64,000 nt of DNA. Origin: Arcuatula senhousia (Eukaryota > Mollusca > Bivalvia > Mytilida > Mytilidae). Positions 12,801-27,800 of this stretch are shown here, piece after piece. The notes beneath the pieces were generated by a model. The model searched no databases and was not told the origin of the DNA. It saw nothing but the letters and a program-made list of their open reading frames with translations. Numbering within the stretch: the stretch's first letter is position 1; each line of letters begins with the position of its first letter. The DNA lies in contig OZ020313.1 of NCBI GenBank assembly GCA_963971305.1, forward strand, positions 54,756,203 to 54,820,202, given 5' to 3'. The translations under genes and the position numbers were made by a program.

Positions 12801-15800
12801 GCTGCTGTGTAATTATTATATAACATTATCATGCAATTTTAAAGTAATTTTCCAAATGTTTCTCAGTCTGCCTGTATTACACATCCAAAGCATTAAAGTT
12901 GGACTACTGTTACACCAAGGGACTGGTCATGAGGAAACAGATACTGAAAGAAGACCCTTTTTTACAGGACATGGCTGATGATTGGTTTAAAGACTGGTAG
13001 GTATTTGGACTGGTACTACATTTATAGGTGTGAATAAGACAATCTCGTTGGTGACTGGTTTAAAGACTGGTAAGTATTTTGTTTGATATAAAGTCCTACA
13101 TGTATTTGTGTGATTTGGATGGCTTCCTTTCCTGGAAGGTATTTTTCTTGTACTATGTGAATTGGTGTTAATTAGATTACCTACAAGACTTGATAGAGGA
13201 CTGGTTTAAAGACTGGTAATACAAATTGTGCTGTTGGTGTCACAACATAACACAAGCATTGTTCTAACGTAGTTAATGTTGTATTGTGCTGAATATGGTG
13301 TTTATTTTTGTATAAATAATGCATGTTTTTTTCCAATTTTGTGTTATTTCTCTTTAATATTTTCAACATTATATCATTTCATAGATAAATAAATGCCAAG
13401 AACTGCTTTAAAAAAAATGTTTAAAAGTACTCTGACCAGCAGAGAAAAATATATGATACCTTGAGAAAAAAATAATAGCAATGATAAAAGTATAACAGAA
13501 ATCTATCATTATTAATGAATAATCTTTCCAACTCCATACACATTGTCTTAACATTATTTTTTTCATTTCATGTGACATTGTTTATTTTGATAGTGACCCA
13601 GAAATAGACAGGATTGAGGTCAGCCAGGAGGAAAAAGATGAGGTATGATCTAATTACAGTAAAAGGGGGTATCCACAAATCTGTTTAATTAATTTTCTTA
13701 TCATCAACAGTGTTCTCCCCAGGCCCTTATAGCATCTCGGGACCGAGACGCTATCGTAATTTGCCGAGATGCTATCAGTCTTTACCGAGACGCTATCTTA
13801 AATTGCTAAAAATACAAAGGTATTGAGTTTCGTCCTAATGAAGCCACTGACTGATTGATGATCATTGAGTGATTGACACATTTACAACCCCAAGCCAATT
13901 AACAAATAAATCCATGATCATGGTCTTGTCAATTAATTAGGAAATATCGATCTTTATTTTATTTCTATTGGACAACCAACCAGGACCAATAGGATTTGAC
14001 CAAAACAAAAACAAACATATGCACACGTGCTTTTATTCAGGTGTGTTAATTGAACATGAGCCGTTAAATTCTAAATTAACGGTCATAACCCAAATCCAGA
14101 ATAAAGAAAATGCTTTTTACCTTAATGAAACATGATTTAATGTCCATTGTAACATTTGTTATTCCAAAAAAATGATTTCTAGACATATTGTTTGACCATT
14201 GGTCAAAACAGGAAGTTGATATAAAAATAGATTCTTATTACCTTATCTAGCATTTTCTCCTTTTGGCAGGAGAACCATTGGCATCTATTTGATTCTGTCA
14301 ACTTAGTGACTATTAACCAGTGTGAATAAAATGTTAACATTTGTACTTGGTAACTTATTTATGCCAAAAATGAATGCTATTTAATTACTTTCTATTGCTT
14401 CAAACCCAGGCAAATGGCTTTTAGGCCTGTCTTTTCCTCTTCCATCCTTGGTGACTGGATGCAGTTCACTGAGAGTTCACAGATAACAAAAGACATACTG
14501 ATGATTATTGCTACAATCAGTCCTACTCACACTCTTTCTTAATATGGAACTATAGTATCTTTAGCTTCAAGGAATACAAGGAATACTTACCGGTATATCA
14601 AATGGGGTGGGTGGGGAGGGGAGAGGGTGGGTATCATAATACACTAACACATGATACGTGGTCAAGAACTTATCATAAATTGATAGAGAAATGTCGATCG
14701 ACATGGTTTTTTTCTTTCTGTTACTCGATATTGTTTACGCAAAATGTGATGCTATCCAAAATTTCTGGGGAGAACACTGATCAAATATTTAAGGATTATG
14801 AATTAAGTACCCCGCTTTGAAGAAGAGGGGGTATACTGTTTAACCCTTGTCCGTCTGTCCGTTCGTCCGTGCCATCATTCATCCTTAACGAATATAGCAA
14901 CTACATGAGATAGAGTTCTGATATTTTGTATACAGCTTTATCTTATAGTACCATATGTTGTATACCGATTTTATGCTCCTAGGTAGTCTACTTCCTGTTT
15001 ACTGAATACACATGATGGACATAAATGCAAAATTTCCGTCACAGTTTCCCAAGCAATTACATGAAATAGAGGTCTGATATTTTGCATACAGCTTTATCTT
15101 ATAGTCCCATATGGTGTATCACAATTTTATGTTCCTAGGTGAACTACTTCCTGTTTACCCAGTAATTAAACTTGTATGCATGGCTTAGTTTGTGGAGCGG
15201 GGGTATCACTAGTGAGCATTAGCTCACAGATTTATTTGTTTTTTATGTGAACTTTCAATAGATAATTTATTTAAATGTAACAAATTTCGGTAAGGATATT
15301 GTTTAATTTCCCATCTATTTTACCAGTTCATCAATGAATCATTGAGTCTAGCAGAGGAGAGAAGACAGTTAAATAAACCTCCAAAGCCAACCCTGACACA
15401 TCTACCAACACCTATCAACAGCTATACGTAAGTGATATAGGCCTCTGTCAACTGAGAATCGAATACAGATTATACTGATTCCCAACTTATTGGTTCTCTT
15501 TGCAATTGGGTTTAAATGACACCAAAATGTGTGATAATCCAGTGTCTTAGCAGGAAAGAGATTTTATATTGACTCATATGAGTTAACTTGAGCCTATTGG
15601 ACCTATTTTGAATGTAAATCATGGAGCATAACAATTTAAGTAATCCAGGAATTTGGAAATCAGTGAAATGAGAATTTATAAAGATTGATTGACACCCAGA
15701 TTTCTAAAGGAATCTGAATGAACAATGGCTTAAATGATAATATCAGAAATCCACATGAGAATTTTTTTTTAATAATATCTGAGTGGACAACTGTTAAATT

Positions 15801-18800
15801 GTATCAAGGAGGTTAGTCAGGTAAATATAAAATATGATCAGATTTCATTTCATTTCAAATATTTTATTGATTAAACAAAAGGATTGGACAACAGGCAAAG
15901 TCTATAAAGATCCTTTCCTATGATTAGATATAAATGTTTAAAGAGAATTAAAATTTCAATGAATATGAATCATGTTCTGTTTGACAGATGGTGCTGTGTG
16001 GGAGAATGTTTACTGGCTTTGTACAAGATGTTGAAGGAGTCTGATCCACCTAAGGTAGAATGATTATATACTGTAGAAGCAGAAATATTCATGGGGGATT
16101 ATATTTCGTTTATTTCTTGGAATCCCCACGAATTTAAAACATTTTGATGATGAGTGTATACCAAAATTTAATATCCACAAAAATTTGAACCCTCCAATTC
16201 AGTTTCGTGCTGTGAACCACGAAATTTTATCCCCACGAAAATAAATGATTATGCAGTAGATCAATGATAATCAGATGTGGATATTCAACAGTTTAAAAAA
16301 AATACATGACAGAATAATGACTTTTGATTTAGCATATAAGTGTTGTTGGGTTTTTTTTGTGTGTGGTAAAGGAATATGTTTAGGAAGGGCTGAAATCGGT
16401 CCCATATCTGCATTGATCGTCATCTTTGTACCATCTCAATAAATTTGATGAAATTCAGTCATTAGATAACTGAACTTTACATATTGAACCAATGCCATTA
16501 TGCATGGTAATATGATGTCAAAAACGTGCTGAAAACTCGGAAAATATCAATATTTGCTTCATTTTGAGGGTTTACAAGTGGTTTTCTTGAAATTAGTATA
16601 GAGCACATTCCTTGACAAAATTAATTCTTTGGCCATCTATTTGTCTTTTAAAAAAGAGCATTTTAGCAAAAAATTGTTTTTGTCGAAACATGCATCCCAA
16701 GTGAAATTAGGAGATTTCTTACCAAATAAGCTATAAAACTACCAAATATCTATAAATGTCATAAAATCATATGATTTCTAGTCCAGTTTTCTCAAAACTG
16801 CTGAATATTTTGAAGTTCATTTTTGTAATTAAATTACTTAGATTTAAAAATTTAAATTACAGTGTTTCAAAAACTATTTGGCAGTAATTTCAGAAAGTTT
16901 ACTCCCAAGTTGAAATTTTGGGGAAATTTTGGTTCTTACCAAACCTACTCCTTTTATGTTTTTGTTAAAAAAAAAGAAGTTTTTGTCTCGCCTGGAACGG
17001 CAACACATAGGTATTACTTTCCAGCGGCAGCGGCGGCGGCATCATAAACTTTTTTGTAAGACTATTGTGGACAATGAATTGCTTGAAAGGATAATAGCTA
17101 GGCATCTGATATTTGGTATACAGACAGTTCAGGTTATGGTCTATGCAACTGTCACCATGCCGTGTGACCCTGACCCCATTTTCACACTCCAGTGACTCTG
17201 TGAACTTAGGTCTTTTTTAAGGCCGTAAACTTTTTTGTAAGACTTTTGTGGACGATGAATTGCTGGAAAAGTATAATAGCTACGCATCTGATATTTGGTA
17301 TACAGACAGTTCAGGTTATGGTCTATGCAACTGTCACCATGCCGTGTGACCCTGACCCCATTTTCACGCTCTAGTGACTCTGTTAACTAAGGTCTTTTTT
17401 CAGGCTGTACTTTTTTGTAAGACTTTTGTAGACGATGAATTGCTTGAAAAGTATAATAGCTACGCATCTGATATTTGGTATACAGACAATTCAGGTTATG
17501 GTCTATGCAACTGTCACCATGCCGTGTGACCCTGACCCCATTTTCACGCTCCAGTGACTCTGTTAACTAAGGTCTTTTTTCAGGCTGTAAACTTTTTTGT
17601 AAGACTTTTGTAGACGATGAATTGCTTGAAAAGTATAATAGCTAGGCATCTGATATTTGGTATACAGACAGTTCAGGTTATGGTCTACGCAACTGTCACC
17701 ATGCCGTGTGACGCTGTCATTTTCATGCTCCAGTGACTCTGTGAACTTAGGTCTTTTTTTTCAGGCAGAAAACTTTTTGTAATACTTGTGTGGACAATGA
17801 ATTGCTTGAAAATTATAATAGCCAGGCATCTGATACTGGTTATACAGACACAATTTGTGTTTATATCAAGAAATGAAAGCTTAGGTGGTTGGTTTTAGTG
17901 ATGGTGTCGGCATACTTTTAGTGGCCACACTTGTTTATTTTTTGCATAATGTTATTTTCACCATTTCATATCGAAATTGTTACTTTAAAATGATTGATTA
18001 ATACTCCTATGTTCTCATTTTTGCATTCTGATGAATGTCATAAATAGAGTGTAAATTAAATCAGCACCAACAAAACCTCTGTATTTCAATCAGCTTTAAT
18101 CTTTATCAATAGTCATATATTTCTTTTGTAAAGTATCTTATGAAAAGCCTCTATTTTCAGAGTATGGGCCTTAGAATTGATCTAACTCCTTACAATGGAG
18201 AAGACAAACAAGCTACAGGTGATACCATGGAAACTGATGTTGCTAGGGAAACAGAGAACATGGAGGAAGATGTTGATGCTGCTGCAGAACAGTTTGATGC
18301 AAAGACAGTTACTTCCCTTGAACAGATTTTGTCATCTTTACCGGCAGACCAGATGACAGAGTTACTACAGAGTACACCACCAACACCTGTAAAAGGTAAG
18401 ACAGTTACCTCCCTTGAACAGATTTTGTCGTCTTTACCAGCAGACCAGATGACAGAGTTACTACAGAGAACACCAACACCTGTAAAAGGTAAGACAGTTA
18501 CCTCCCTTGAACAGATTTTGTCATTTTAACCATTAATCAGATGACAAAGTTACTACACCAGTTAAAAAAGGTGGACTAATTTTCAGATTCCTCAAATTAT
18601 TTTGATATATTTGTCAAAGCTCCAACAAGGCACATAGAATACAAAAACAATTTTAAATTTGGCAACTTATTTTTTGTGTTTATTGGCTGTGTAATTAGTA
18701 TAGGAATGATTGCACAATAAAGCCCACATCACATCTAGAATGTCTAGCATTAAGAGTCACCTAATTCCCTTTTATCAATAAAAAGGAATAAATAATATGT

Positions 18801-21800
18801 GGAATAACAACTATTAATTAAAAGAACATAATGAAATGGTAAGTTAACATGCATTAAATGACTGGAATTTGAATATTTGCAATACAAAACATCCAGTAGC
18901 TTTCAATGTTGGAGTTAACAAGCAATTATTTCTTTTATTCAGTTACATCCTCAGTAAACCACACAGTAAGCTCTTCTGTTGCCATGGAAACTGATGAATC
19001 TGAACCAATTTTTGACAACGCAACTGAAAATAAAAATACAGAGTCAAACTCAAATCTTCCTGAAGTTAGCAATAATTCAGAAAATAGTCCTTTAGACAGT
19101 GTTATCCAGCCAGTATCTGATGAAAAAGATACCTCTCCGGAAAATGTGAAATTTAATACTGATAATGCTGAAAACAAGGATCTTAGTACTAATGGCAACA
19201 ATGAAATAGACACTACTAGTCCAAGTCTGAAGAATGCTGTAGCAGAAGACCCTCATTTGCCAAGGCAGGATATTTCCACTTCCTGTCAAGGTGACCAAAT
19301 TAAAGATACCAATTCAAAGGTAGAGGATAAGGAAGACAAAAAATCTATTGACATCGACCAAACAGAACTCCAATCAAAGAACTCTAAAACAGGAACAAGT
19401 AGTCCAGACCGAGGTGCCGGGGATGCAGTCAAAGATGGGACCTCTGACAGTGTTGCTATGGAAACAGATCATACAGATTCATTTGATACAGAAAGTCAAC
19501 CAAAACTTGATGCATTCGAAACAACTTTATCTATGGTAACAAATGAAACAGTATTAAACACCAAAGAAACAAGTGAAAAAGACTCTAGCACCAAGGAAAG
19601 TCTAACAGACCCTAACATGAAGGAACAAGGTCAAACAGACCCAAACACAAAGAAACAAAGTCAAACAGACCTCAAAACCAAGGAACCAAGTCTAACAGAC
19701 CCAAACAATATGGAAGTAAGTCTGGCAACAGAGAGCACAAATATAAAAAGCCAAACAGACTCTACTGCTGTTGATACTAGTCAGACGGACCTAAAGCCTG
19801 AGAGTACATCAATAAGCACTGCCAAGAAAGATAACTTTTCATTTGATCCTGTTGTGAAGGAGTTATTCTCCCCTGATAGTACTTCTAAATCCAAGAGTAT
19901 GAAGAGGAAGAAAGGGAGTAGTTTCATGGATGATTTTGGTGCCAAGAGGAGATCTACAAGGGTATGTAGAAGTAGATAATCAAATATTTTTACCCAATAT
20001 ACATTGTATATTTAGAGAGAGAGAATAAATATTTGACTTTAAATTAATACTTTCTTATGTATTATGGTTATTAAAAATCTTTTTTAATTATTTAAAGTGT
20101 TTAATTTAGAACATAAAATTTATCATATTATAAGATTAAGGATAAATGCCTACCAATTTTAACATGAAAGATATATATTTTGTCTTGACTTAAGGCACAT
20201 TATTGTTTAGGTAAGAAACACCAGTAAAAGGAAGGAAGAGGATTGTGTCAACTTCCAGGAACTACTTCTGACTTTCCTACCATCTAATCTAAGGTACAGA
20301 CATTAATATAGCATTACAGTTTTCATTTTTACGCCCCATGCATCTACAAACGAAGGGGGGCATACAGAGTTTGGGTCTGTTCGTCTATTTGTCCCAAATG
20401 TTGTGAGATTGGGCGCTATGATTTCGGACATACTCTTGTTCTAAATAGATTGATAATTATTTGTTTCATCTTTTGTTGTAAAAAGATGGATATTGCATGT
20501 GGAATAAGTGTACATGACATAATTTGAGTAAAACAATTGCAATTTAAAAATATGCAGTAGAAAAAGCCTTCAAACCCAAGGGTTGTCACTCTGAGTTGCA
20601 GGTCACTGTAGAGAAAAAGATTCACTCTGCTTCATGAACCAATAAAAGTACTGGTATGCTTGGTGTAAATGGGAGATAATGAAATGTAAAATAAGTGAAA
20701 TACAACCAACATACTGTAAATCAGCCAAAAATTTAAAATCCACACTAAAAAAGCCAACAGCCTTAGATGTGACCAGTGGGTGCTGGTACTTGGTGTTTGA
20801 TTTACTTCCTCATTTGAATTTTCTATCTTTGTTTTGATTCCTATAACATTGAAGAGCAAGAATAACATCTTTCTATTTAAGGGATTATGATGAAGAGGCT
20901 AGCAATATTTCCTTACATCAACCCGAAGACCCAACAAATAAGAATCAACCAGGTTTGTTATGTGGACTTATCTGTAAACATCTTACAGCAGTTTTCTTAT
21001 TTAACCAACCAACCAAAGTAATGGCTCCTTTATGTTTTGTTTGGTGTTACCCCCTACCATTATGTTTCTGAATGATAAGTTATAATATTTCAACAAATAC
21101 AAACAAAGCTATACACAGCTATTAAGGAAATTTTAATTAGCAAAACAAAAAGAATTTTGTTTCAAGTAGGCCCACTTATAATCATATTCCATTTTAAACA
21201 AAAGAAAGAAAAATAAACATAATCATATTCAATTTTAAATAAAAGAAAGAAAAAAAACTTGTTTTTGTATTTAAAATATTTTTAATTTAAACTAAATGCT
21301 TGGCCATATTGCATGAAAAGAAAATATGGGTTAAAATGGTATGTTTGGGATAATATTTTTTGCAAGTTTTCTAAGCAATTACAATTCACAGCCTCTAAAT
21401 GTTTGGTATCAAGCTTCAGCATGGGGTATTATATTAGGAGTTGATTTCAAATATGTTGCTCAACGTGTTAAACCAAAATTTTGTGATATATGGCATAAAC
21501 AAAATAATCATTAATTGATCTGATTACAGGAGATGATTCCATGAAAGCTGACAGTATTTGTACCACAGAGGAAGAAGATGTCAAGAAGTTCCTTTTGGAC
21601 ATGCAAAAAAATAGTGGTTGTCTTCATCTCATGATGCAGTTCATATTTAAATTGACTGAGAAATCTCATTTGAAATGGTATATTTGATTAAAAACATTTA
21701 ATGCCTTAAAATGTAAATTAATATACTGTGGATTCATTCATTTTCGTGGTTTGGTGAAAAAGTATCAGTTTGTGGAATCTTAAATTCGTGGTTCTTTAGT

Positions 21801-24800
21801 CTGCAGCATACACACCAATGTAAAATTTCTTTTTCGTGGGATATCAAATTTTGTGGTTCAAGGCTAAACCACGAAAATTGATACCCCACGAATAATAATG
21901 AAACCACAGTAATACTTAAGGGGCAAATGTGTCTGTAATAGACAACAAAAGACATTTTTTAGTTTAAAATTTGTGTCCTTGTTTGCTTCGAGATACATGT
22001 ATAAAGATATATTTGCAGTTAGAAATCTTACCAAAAGGAATGTTGAATAAACATGTATGGATTCAGAAGCATTAGTGTTCACAATACATGTACTAACTTC
22101 AGATATGTACAAATAAACACATAAAATAACAGATGTACAGTATATGATAAATGCTTTGAGACACATGTAAGTAACAAGTGTAATTATTCTCTGTTCAAAA
22201 CCTCAGTTTAAAGGGCACATACTAACAAGTTGGAAAAATCGTTTTCAGAAATCGTAAGAACAAAAATGTTGAGACTAGTATTTCACGTCACCATTGATTC
22301 TTTTCAGGCCTGTTGGGTTGACTTGGACATATCTCAGAGTGTATAAGAATAATTCTGTTTTTCAGGCCTGTTGGACTGACTTGGACATATCTCAGAGTGT
22401 ATAAGAATAATTCTGTTTTTCAGGCCTGTTGGACTGACTTGGACATATCTCAGAGTGTATAAGAATAATTCTGTTTTTCAGGCCTGTTGGACTGACTTGG
22501 ACATATCTCAGAGTGTATAAGAATAATTCTGTTTTTCAGGCCTGTTGGGTTGACTTGGACATATCTCAGAGTGTATAAGAATAATTCTTTTTTTCAGGCC
22601 TGTTGGGTTGACTTGGACATATCTTAGAGTGTATAAGAATACTTCTTTTTTTCAGGCCTGTTGGACTGACTTGGACATATCTCAGAGTGTATAAGAATGT
22701 CAGAAATCATTTTGACCTACCGGATACATGCAGGTAGGTAATAATGGTTCTACTGTGAAGTTGATGGTAGTGACCTGCTGTGATTTTGAAATGACCTTGT
22801 ATTATGGGTGTTGTATCTTGTACACATATTCCATATCTAATTGTTATGTACTAAAAGGTTAGATATGGGAAAAACAACTGTTGTATAGTAACTTGTAGAT
22901 TAAACGTCAACGTTATGAGTTCAGCTGAATTTTGTTTCTAGGAACAATGTCTTATTAGTATTATTAGAAATTGTACATTTGAAGGTAGTTGTCAGAATAA
23001 TGATTAGATAACAGGCTTATTCAGAGAAATTCAGAATTTGAGTATAAATAGTTTTCCAGCACAATAAGAGGATAATGAGATGTGGAATAAGTGTACACGA
23101 CACAAACTACAATTTTACCTATTTAAAAAATCTGCAAAGGATAACAACTAGCAGCCTGCAATGTAACCAGCGATCACTGCTCGCTGTTTTGCAATTGGCC
23201 CAAAAGAACATAGTAAAGAATTATTTAAGACATGTTAGAAATTTGTTGAAAACTTAAGATTTGTGTTGGACAAAGGTTTATTGGGTCACTAAAATGAGGA
23301 GGCATAAAAAGCCATCATACGAATAAAGGCTTGTATCAACAAAAAATTATACATCTTAAGTTGATAAATTAGTCATATATTTTTGAAAAACTAAAAAGAA
23401 TTTTGTTTCTATTTTTAGTGATGATGACATTGAAGACAACCTATTAGAACTAGGACAGGTAAGAACATTCAACAACTCAAAAGTTAATTGAGTTTATCTT
23501 GCAGTTAATCCAAAATACATTTAAGGTTAGGAACAGGAAAATATTTCAGAACAGGTGACATTCGAGATGATCTGAAATAAAGCTAGACCAACAACTGCAA
23601 ACTTACAATGAAAGTAAAATGAAATCGTTTGCTTGTTACATGTTGATCAATTTATAGTTGGTCCAATCTTATAGTTACTGTCATGATCATCATCTTAATT
23701 TAAGCTTTTTATATTCTGGTATTCAAATCATTAAAGTTGTCTCAAAATAGAGCATAAACTATTATCCATTCCAATTCTTCACAGATTTTATCATGTACTA
23801 TTGCCTGAACTGCCATCTAGGCACTTACTTATAAGTACAATTGCAGTTTGACTAAATTTAATGCCTTATTCACTATGTATTCATGTTTAACTATTTAAGA
23901 TATTAATGTTGTGTTATAGTTGTGGAATAAAGTGACTACATGAACTTTAATCTCTAAATTTTATATTTTCCAGGCTTTGTTGTTTAACTCAGAGCTACAG
24001 TTGGACAAGTGGACAATAACTAAGTCTAAATTTTATATTTTCCAGGCTTTGTTGTTTAACTCAGAGCTACAGTTGGACAAGTGGACAATAACTAAGTCTA
24101 AGTTTTATATTTTCCAGGCTTTGTTGTTTAACTCAGAGCTACAGTTGCACAAGTGGACAATAACTAAGTCTAAATTTTATATTTTCCAGGCTTTGTTGTT
24201 TAACTCAGAGCTACAGTTGGACAAGTGGACAATAACTAAGTCTAAGTTTGTGGCATCACCAAGGAAGTGAGTCTGAAATTATGGCATCTAAAGAAATAAA
24301 ACAGATTATCAAATGATTGAAATTATGAGATCTAAAGAAAAAAATTATCTAATGATTAAATCTTGTTAAAAGTATAATTTTTAATAGATATACTTTAAAA
24401 AAAAGGTAACATAACTAACAAAATAATAAGTACTTGAGTTATGTTAAAGCTACATGTATATGCCAATGAAAATTTATTTTGAAGAATTGTATCCTCTTTA
24501 GTTTATTGATCCTGTCAACAGTAAAAGTTTTTGTTGTTTTTTATAGACCTGTACTTTATAGTTTCATGGCTGTATGGAGTTTAGAATCTATTAAAACTGT
24601 TGTATGTATAATAGGGTCAACATGTATTTACATTTATTTTTTCTCTTAGACCACAGACACCTGGATCTAACCCACTAACAGATTCTGACCTTCCCAGTTA
24701 CTATGACGATGACGAGTACTTTATTGTTGGGATGATGTCGAGGAAAGATGTATTAGCGGATTCCTGGTTACAGTACTGTTGTAGAGGTAATAAATCCTAA

Positions 24801-27800
24801 TGTAACTTGGATATCATGGAAAAAATGAGATTATGAAAATGAAAATAAAAACTTTAAAAAAAAATAATATAGATAGCTTGTAAGAAAATTGTAAAAGAAA
24901 ATCCACAAAAATTATCATCAAAGCTGTCTTAGATTTTCACAGTTTAACAACAGACTGATGTGTTGATAATACAAATTCAAGATTTTTACAGTATGTTAAG
25001 TGTTTAAGAATGACTTAATATGAATGACATCTATGAAAGAAGCAAAGAGGTATCAAAGGGGCATTTGAATTTCAGAAGTCTGAAAGACAAAGACAAAACC
25101 AGTAACCATGAATGAGAACAGCACAAAGAAACAAAATATAAAAGCTCACAAAAACCACTGAATAGCAATCAAAAACATGAACTCAGGTGCTCTGGAAGAG
25201 TTAGCAGTTCCTGCTTGCTATAGGACATTTCACATTGCTCATGCTAATTCAGTGTATAAAGGAGGACAAAACATGACAAATGTATTGGAAAATCACTCCC
25301 TTTGTAACGTAAACATGTATTTTATAGTTTACTGGATGAAAGCCAAGTTCTACATGCTACAGGGAAAGATGGAAGATGCTGTTTACCTGTTTAAGAAGGT
25401 ATCTAATATAAAGTACAAATTGTAGGACATATTCATCATCAGGGCTGTTTCATTTAAATTGATGTGGGGGAGGGGGGACACACTTTGTTCAAGACCCCCC
25501 CCCCCCCCCCAATAAAAAAAAAGTTATTACACATCCATAAATAAAGGCATTTTAACCCACCACCAACAGAAAAATAAAAAACTGCCTCCTCCCCTTCCCA
25601 CATCAATTTAAATGGAACAGGCTTTAGTTGTACAGACTTCATAATTGCATTGTTGATAGTTAATTTAGACTGAAACAATTACAAATTTAAAGAGTTCACA
25701 TATATTATGATTTAATGTAAACAGGAATATTTAGACTTAACAGGCATTTAATGGTTTAAATGTAAGCAGCAAAAACAAGCTCTAATGATAAACACTTCTC
25801 GGCATTATTTTGAATTCATTTTGATTTTAGGCTTTAGATTGCCTTAAAGAATCAAATACAGAAGACACAGAGGGATTGAAGATCCATCTCCCAAACTGCT
25901 CCACAAACAGTGTGCTCTCTGTGGGTTAGTATAAATTTATCATACTGCAAATACCTTAATTCCATCCTGTTACTGTGAAAATGAGTCAGAATCAATTTCT
26001 GTGATGTGGAAATAAATTCATAGATTGGTCCTTTCCAGGAAGTGTGTTGCATTGTGGTATGTTTTATTTTCCTCAATGTTGTTGATTGGTCATAAGTCTA
26101 TTTATGACTACAGTTAGCGACGTTTACCAGGGCGGATGTTGAATTTCTGAATATGTTCATTATAAATTTATGATATTCTTACAAATTCTTTATTTCAACA
26201 ATATAATTTTCTCATTCCTTGGGATTCAAATTTTGTTGTTTGCCTGACTCACAAAAAATACTTCAGAGCATATAGAGCTATATCAAATCAAATGATTGTG
26301 AGTTTTGTAATTTTTGCCTTTGGACACATATGTAGAAATCCTGCATCTGTTAGAGTGTGAATGTCCTCACACTTACAAGTCTAAATAGATTTTATTCCAA
26401 TTTATCCATAATGTTTTGTACAATTGATAGCTTGTGCATATCAAGTTCAGAACTAGTTGATAATTTTTATGGCCCGACCACGTATGTGGATCGGACATAT
26501 AGTTTTACCCTTGTCCGTCCGTCCGTCCGTAACACTCTGGTTAAGTTCTTGGTTAAGGTCCATTACTCAGATACTAGATGTTGGGGGTCAACGATATTTC
26601 ACCACCAGATGGGTCTTGGGTAGGGCTACACCACCCACTAGAAATTAGGTCACTGTGACCTATATTTTATGCATGAACGACTTCGGTTAAGTTCTTGGTT
26701 AAGGTGCATAACTTGGATACTAGATGTTGGGGGTCAATGATATTTCACTACTAGATGTGTCTTAGGTAAGGTGACACCACCCACTAGAAATTAGGTCACT
26801 GTGACCTATATTTTACGCATGAATGAACTTGGTTAAGTTCTTGGTTAAGGTCCATTACTTGGATACTAGATGTAGGGGGTCAAAGATATTTGACCACCAG
26901 ATGGGTCTTGGGTAGGGCTACACCACCCATTAGAAATTAGGTCACTGTGACCTATATTTTATGCATGAACGACTTCGGTTAAGTTCTTGGTTAAGGCTCA
27001 TAACTTGGATACTAGATGTTGGGGGTCAATGATATTTCACTACTAGATGTGTCTTAGGTAAGGTGACAGCGCCCACTAGAAATTAGGTCACTGTGACCTA
27101 TATTTTACGCATGAATGACTCCGGTTAAGTTCTTGGTTAAGGTCCATATCTCAGATACTACATGTTGATGGTCAATGGTATTTCACCACTAGATGTGTCT
27201 TGGGTAACATGACACCACCCAATAAAAATTAGGTCACTGTGATCTATATTTTATTTTATTTTACGCATGAATGACTTTGGTTAAGGTCTATATCTTGAAT
27301 ACTACATGTTAGGGGTCAATAATATTTCACTTCTCGATGAGTCTTGGTACATGGCACCACCCATCAGAAATAAGGTCACAGCGACCTATATTTTACACAT
27401 GAACACTTTTGATCAATTTCTTGGTAAAGGTCCATATCCCAGGTAATACACATTGAGGGTCAATGATATTTCAAGAACGGGAGGGCCATCCTGTGGCTCA
27501 TAGACACATTATCTAGTTTAACAAATTATGCCCTTTTGAGAAAAAAAATGATCAGCACAGAATGTAGAATTTCTTGTTTTATTTCAGAGACCATTGAGAG
27601 ACAACTGAAATCTTTAGAGAGAACACAGTCTTATGGAGAAACACAGAGATTATATGATGCTGGGGAGTATGAAAAAGTGGTCGATTTTCTTCTGAAATCA
27701 AATCCAAATCAGGTAGGATCCTTGATGTTTTGGGTATATTTTGTCTTTGTTGTGTTGAAATTTTTGTGGGGACAGTCAGCCACAAGAACCCAACAAACTG

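Noticed and set aside
18906..18942. ATG at 18906 as the start of a separate protein
   Set aside because: The segment before 18943 is an intron with a good acceptor; phase and homology join exon 11 to exon 10.
26357..26648. ORFs across the 'ccgtccgtccgt' run
   Set aside because: They run through a tandem repeat with no conserved frame between units.
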